From positions 434,001 through 498,000 of the forward strand of contig NZ_JNXI01000003.1 in NCBI RefSeq assembly GCF_000717055.1: a stretch of DNA of 64,000 nt, in the 5' to 3' direction. The notes beneath the pieces were generated by a model. The model had not been told where the DNA came from. It was given only the letters and a program-made list of their open reading frames with translations, and did not search any database. Made by a program: the position numbers and the translations under genes. Source of the stretch: Streptomyces iakyrus. Lineage in GTDB: Bacteria > Actinomycetota > Actinomycetes > Streptomycetales > Streptomycetaceae. This document shows positions 60,802 through 64,000 of this stretch, one piece after another. Within the stretch, counting starts at the first letter, position 1. Each line of letters starts with the position of its first letter.

Positions 60802-61514
60802 GACGGGGCTCCCAGATCGCGGGTGAGGTCGAGGCCGAGGAGCCGGTCGGCGTAGGCGTAGGTCTCGAACCGGGCGCCGTCGGCCAGGTCCGGGTCGGTC
60901 TCGATGTGACGCAGGACGTCCAGCACACCGGGGACGTCCAGGTCGTCCTCCCACGCGTCGCGCAGCCGCCCCCGCGCCGCGTCGGGGATCGGCCGTGAGG
61001 GCTGCCGTGCCCAGCGGGCGACCGCGCCGCGCCAGCGAGCCAGGGTGGCACGGGCGTCGTCGAGCCCGGCCGCCTCCAGCCGGACCGGGGCGCTGTGGTG
61101 ACGGGTCATCAGGGCGAGGCGCAGGGCGGCCGGGTCGCAGGGGTCCGGCCCGTCCGGCTCCACGGACGCGACGGCGATCCGCACCCCCTTGGGCGCCTTG
61201 CCGCCTCCGGCGGTGACATGGACGACCTGGGCCTCGCCCAGACCGGCGCCGACGTCGGGGCTGTCCTCGAAGGGGCGGATGCCGAGCGTCGCGGCGGCGG
61301 CGCGCAGCTCCGCCTGCCGGCGGCCGCCGGTCAGCAGCGCCCACACCGGTGTGCCGCCGAGCTCCAGGGTCCTGACGAGCAGGTCGCCGACGAGCAGCAC
61401 CCGCAGGTCTGTCGTGTCGGAGCCGGACGCGTGCACCTCGACACGCGTCAGGCCCCGGCGGGCCGGGGCGGCGTCGACCGGCTCGCCGGTCCGGTCGTCG
61501 ATGATGCGCAGCAC
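60798..61514 (-). CDS. Degenerate cysteinyl-tRNA synthetase-like protein
   Basis: The 238-residue protein aligns by order with the catalytic domain and helical end of CysRS/MshC: L-R-I-I-D-D-R-T-G-E-P-V, the L-R-V-L-L-V-G-D-L-L-V-R-T-L-E segment, A-L-R-L-A-L-M-T-R-H-H, L-A-R-W-R and D-D-L-D-V-P-G-V-L. The HIGH motif region (S-D-T-T-D-L-R-V) and the KMSKS region (G-G-G-K-A-P-K-G) are degenerate, and the zinc-binding cysteines are missing, so it cannot make cysteinyl-adenylate as a normal enzyme would. GTG 61514 has a TACGCT -10-like element six bases upstream and no ribosome site, suggesting a leaderless start. It is coupled to sixA. Confidence 0.78.
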   Translation of the reverse strand: MLRIIDDRTGEPVDAAPARRGLTRVEVHASGSDTTDLRVLLVGDLLVRTLELGGTPVWALLTGGRRQAELRAAAATLGIRPFEDSPDVGAGLGEAQVVHVTAGGGKAPKGVRIAVASVEPDGPDPCDPAALRLALMTRHHSAPVRLEAAGLDDARATLARWRGAVARWARQPSRPIPDAARGRLRDAWEDDLDVPGVLDVLRHIETDPDLADGARFETYAYADRLLGLDLTRDLGAPS

Positions 61515-61619
61515 GAGGTGAGCGTAGGCGGGCGGGCCGTCACACGCAGGCAGGTTCGGCCTTTTCCGGCCGCCGTGGCGCGAGCGCCCCACGCGTGGCG
61601 TGCCCGGCCTCGCCGGCTC

Positions 61620-62444
61620 TCAGGCCAGCGTGCCGAGGAACCGCACATGGGGCCGCCCCTCGGGCCCTTCGCGGCTGACGGCGGCCCGCACCCGGTACAC
61701 CTCCGCGATGAGCTCCGCCGTGAGGACGTCGCCCGGGGTGCCTCCCGCCACGACCCGCCCCGCGCACAGCACGACGACCCGATCGCAGTACGCCGCCGCG
61801 AGGTTGAGGTCGTGCAGGGCGACGACGGTGGTGACCGGCAGGCCCGTGACCAGGGTGAGCAGGTCGAGCTGGTGGTGGATGTCGAGGTGGTTGGTGGGCT
61901 CGTCGAGGAGGAGCTCGCGGGGTTCCTGGGCGAGCGCGCGGGCGATCTGCACCCGCTGGCGTTCGCCGCCCGAGAGGGTGTGCCAGAGCCGGCCGGAGCG
62001 TTCGTCGAGGCCCGTGCGCTCCAGGGCGGCGCGCACCGCCCGCTCGTCGTCGTCGGTGGCGGGCGTCCAGGCCCGGCGGTGCGGGACGCGGCCGAGCCGC
62101 ACGACGTCCTCGACCGTCAGCTCGACCTGGGTGTCCGACTGCTGCTCGACTACGGCGAGGCGGCGCGCGACCGTGCGGCGGGGCAGGTCGCCCAGCGGTG
62201 TGCCGTCGAGGGTGACGACCCCGCAGGTCGGTGTGAGCAGCCCGGCCAGCAGCCGCAGCAGGGTGGATTTGCCGGAGCCGTTGGGGCCGAGGACACCGAC
62301 CGTGGAGCCGGTCTCGGGTGCGAGGGCGACGCCGTCCAGGATGAGATGCCCGTCGGCACGGCGGCTGACCCGGTCGGCCCGCAGCCCCGCCTCCGCCGAT
62401 GCCACCGTGCCCTCCGCCTCCACCGATGCCTCCGTGCCGCTCAC
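61620..62444 (-). CDS. Iron-siderophore/cobalamin-type ABC transporter ATPase
   Basis: The 274-residue FecE/FepC-like ATPase has Walker A G-P-N-G-S-G-K-S, signature L-S-G-G-E-R-Q-R, Walker B L-L-L-D-E-P-T-N-H-L-D and H-loop A-L-H-D. It starts GTG 62444 with GGAGG 5 nt upstream and a GTGA overlap with the permease gene. It forms the importer with the two upstream genes. An Ala/Glu/Thr-rich N-terminal extension of about 25 residues precedes the usual start. Confidence 0.93.
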   Translation of the reverse strand: MSGTEASVEAEGTVASAEAGLRADRVSRRADGHLILDGVALAPETGSTVGVLGPNGSGKSTLLRLLAGLLTPTCGVVTLDGTPLGDLPRRTVARRLAVVEQQSDTQVELTVEDVVRLGRVPHRRAWTPATDDDERAVRAALERTGLDERSGRLWHTLSGGERQRVQIARALAQEPRELLLDEPTNHLDIHHQLDLLTLVTGLPVTTVVALHDLNLAAAYCDRVVVLCAGRVVAGGTPGDVLTAELIAEVYRVRAAVSREGPEGRPHVRFLGTLA

Positions 62445-63493
62445 CGCGCCCTCCGCGTCCGGTACAGCACCGCCACGAACGCCGGCACCCCGATCAGCGA
62501 CGTCACGACCCCCACCGGAACCTCCTGTGGTTCGAGGACCGTCCGGGCGAGGGTGTCCACCCACACCAGGAACACCGCTCCGGCGAGGGCGGTGACCGGC
62601 AGCAGCCGCGCGTGCCCCGGGCCGGTCAGGGCCCGGGCGGCGTGCGGCAGGACCAGCCCCACGAAGCCGATCGCCCCGGCCGAGCTGACGAGCGCGGCCG
62701 TGAGCAGGGCCGTGACGCACAGCAGCACCAGGCGGGTGCGGGCGACGGACACCCCGAGCGTGGCCGCCGCGTCCTGCCCGAAGGCGAAGGCGTCGAGCGT
62801 ACGGGCGTAGGACAGGCACACCACCAGCGTTACGGCCAGCACGGCCAGGCACAGCCACACGTCGGTCCAGCCGGCGCCGCCGAGCGAGCCCAGGAGCCAG
62901 AACAGCACACCGCGGGTCGTCTCGGCGTCGGCGGAGGTCATCACGACGAACGACGTGAGCGCCGAGAACAGCTGCATGGCGGCGACGCCCGCGAGGACGA
63001 CCCGGTCGGTGGTGCCGCCGAGGGTGTGGCTGAGCAGCAGCACTAGCGCGAACGACAGCAGGGCGCCGAGGAAGGCGCCTCCGGACACCGACAGGGCGCC
63101 GCCGCCCGCGCCGAGCACGACCACGAGGACCGCTCCGGTCGAGGCACCCGAGGACACCCCGAGCACGAAGGGGTCGGCGAGCGGGTTGCGCAGCAGCGAC
63201 TGCATCACCGCCCCGCAGACGGCGAGTCCGGCTCCGCACACCGCCGCGAGGAGGGTGCGGGGCAGCCGCAGCTGCCAGACGATGCCGTCCCGGATCGGTG
63301 TCAGCTCCGAACTGCCGAGGCCGAGACGGGCGGCCACGACGGACCACACGTCGGCGACCCGGATGTCGGCAGGACCGATGGTGATGGCCACGGCGAGGGA
63401 GGCGACGAGAGCGACCGCCCCGGCCGCCCCCAGTGCGAGCCCGGTCCGCCGCCGGGGCCGGGCCGCGGCGCCCGGCGCACTCCCGGCGGTCAC
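62441..63493 (-). CDS. FecCD-family ABC permease
   Basis: The 350-residue permease has about ten membrane helices and family motifs R-L-P-R-T-L-L-A-A-V-C-G-A-G-L-A, N-P-L-A-D-P-F-V-L-G-V-S-S-G-A, and G-F-V-G-L-V-L-P-H-A-A-R. It is coupled by GTGA overlap to the substrate-binding protein upstream and the ATPase downstream. It would move iron-siderophore, haem or cobalamin across the membrane as a homodimer. Confidence 0.95.
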   Translation of the reverse strand: MTAGSAPGAAARPRRRTGLALGAAGAVALVASLAVAITIGPADIRVADVWSVVAARLGLGSSELTPIRDGIVWQLRLPRTLLAAVCGAGLAVCGAVMQSLLRNPLADPFVLGVSSGASTGAVLVVVLGAGGGALSVSGGAFLGALLSFALVLLLSHTLGGTTDRVVLAGVAAMQLFSALTSFVVMTSADAETTRGVLFWLLGSLGGAGWTDVWLCLAVLAVTLVVCLSYARTLDAFAFGQDAAATLGVSVARTRLVLLCVTALLTAALVSSAGAIGFVGLVLPHAARALTGPGHARLLPVTALAGAVFLVWVDTLARTVLEPQEVPVGVVTSLIGVPAFVAVLYRTRRAR

Positions 63494-64000
63494 TTCACGA
63501 GCCCGAACCGGCGCAGCCCGGCGGCCACCTGCTCCACGCCCTCGACGGTGCGGATGGTCGGGTTCATGGCCTGCCCGCTGAGCAGCACGTACCGCTTGTG
63601 CCGGACGGCGTCCATGGTCCTGGTGACGGGGTTGGACTCCAGGAAGGCGATCTTCTTCGCGGCCGACTCGGCGGTCTGCGACCTGCGGGTCAGATCGCCG
63701 ATGACGAGGACGTCGGGGTCGCGGTCGGCGACCGTCTCCCAGTTGATCTGCGGCCACTCCTCGTGCGTGTCGTCGAAGACGTTCTTCGCGCCGAGGGCCC
63801 GGGTGATGATGCCGGGCGCTCCGCAACAGCCCGCCATGTAGGGGGACTCGGAGTTCGCGAACCAGTAGAGGAGGGTGACGTCGGAGGCGTCGATGCCGGC
63901 GGTGGCCTTCTTCATGCGCTGCTGAAGGGAGCCCACGAGGGCGTCGCCGCGCTTCCTCACCCCGAACACGGTCGCGAGGTCCCGGACCTCGCCGTACACG
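63490..64000 (-). CDS. Iron-siderophore-type substrate-binding protein (partial)
   Basis: The N-terminus lies beyond the right edge; at least 170 residues are visible. It has the FecB/BtuF fold features: a long helix before W-F-A-N-S-E-S-P-Y-M-A-G-C-C-G-A-P-G-I-I-T-R, D-V-L-V-I-G-D-L-T near the ligand side, and a terminal G-V-E-Q-V-A-A-G-L-R-R-F-G-L-V-K. It feeds the FecCD permease. The ligand cannot be told. A signal peptide cannot be checked. Confidence 0.9.
   Translation of the reverse strand, partial: VYGEVRDLATVFGVRKRGDALVGSLQQRMKKATAGIDASDVTLLYWFANSESPYMAGCCGAPGIITRALGAKNVFDDTHEEWPQINWETVADRDPDVLVIGDLTRRSQTAESAAKKIAFLESNPVTRTMDAVRHKRYVLLSGQAMNPTIRTVEGVEQVAAGLRRFGLVK

Overview
The window is a very GC-rich (roughly 72% by eye) stretch of actinobacterial chromosome, almost certainly Streptomyces. 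The evidence is strong G/C bias at third codon positions, many GTG/TTG starts, GTGA/ATGA start-stop overlaps, a divergent HATPase plus XRE/DUF5753-DUF397 group of the WhiJ/BldB kind, a c-di-AMP (ydaO-type) leader upstream of an NlpC/P60 hydrolase, a PHO-box-like repeat before phoD, and rare TTA (bldA) codons in three genes. From memory only, the urease-biotin-purB order resembles the S. coelicolor neighbourhood. I see no rRNA or tRNA genes, transposase, prophage, CRISPR array or large biosynthetic cluster.

Layout. 1-4.4 kb: the end of a SpoIIE-type phosphatase gene, a divergent RpiB-like protein, an acyltransferase, an epimerase and a secreted tripeptidyl-aminopeptidase-like hydrolase. 4.5-9.1 kb: a complete urease operon ureABCFGD on the minus strand, with a dispersed 45-nt repeat between ureF and ureG. 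9.2-16 kb: a TetR/membrane-protein pair, an orphan Phd-type antitoxin, a ClpP paralogue whose catalytic serine appears replaced by alanine, a riboswitch-NlpC/P60 unit, and the WhiJ-type group. 16-20.5 kb: biotin genes, bioF divergent from bioB-bioA-bioD, followed by a tandem ~178-bp repeat related to the end of bioD. 21-34 kb: a class A beta-lactamase with a TTA codon, a membrane EEP-family hydrolase, a methyltransferase, a Fic-like/RHH toxin-antitoxin pair, a MacB/FtsX-type ABC exporter, a GNAT enzyme, two CNNM-CBS membrane proteins, an SGNH hydrolase, purB and mug. 34-48 kb: an ABC-2 exporter divergent from a NarL-type two-component system with a palindrome between them, then ROK, GntR, ECF41 and MocR regulators, phoD, and an ACT-GNAT protein. 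48-64 kb: a trans-sulfuration-type PLP enzyme with a divergent Lrp regulator, a DUF885 metallopeptidase, an orphan Imm21-like protein, a rhodanese, sbcCD, a MarR/MFS efflux pair, a YigZ-type protein, a SixA-like phosphatase coupled to a degenerate cysteinyl-tRNA-synthetase-like protein, and an iron-siderophore-type ABC importer that runs off the right edge.

Most of the window is ordinary housekeeping and regulatory content. The most unusual items are the ClpP paralogue without its serine, the CysRS-like protein without HIGH/KMSKS motifs coupled to sixA, the bioD-related tandem repeats, the dispersed repeat that supplies the C-terminus of the PLP enzyme, the TTA-containing WhiJ-like regulator beside an AT-rich palindrome, and several clean palindromes at divergent promoters.
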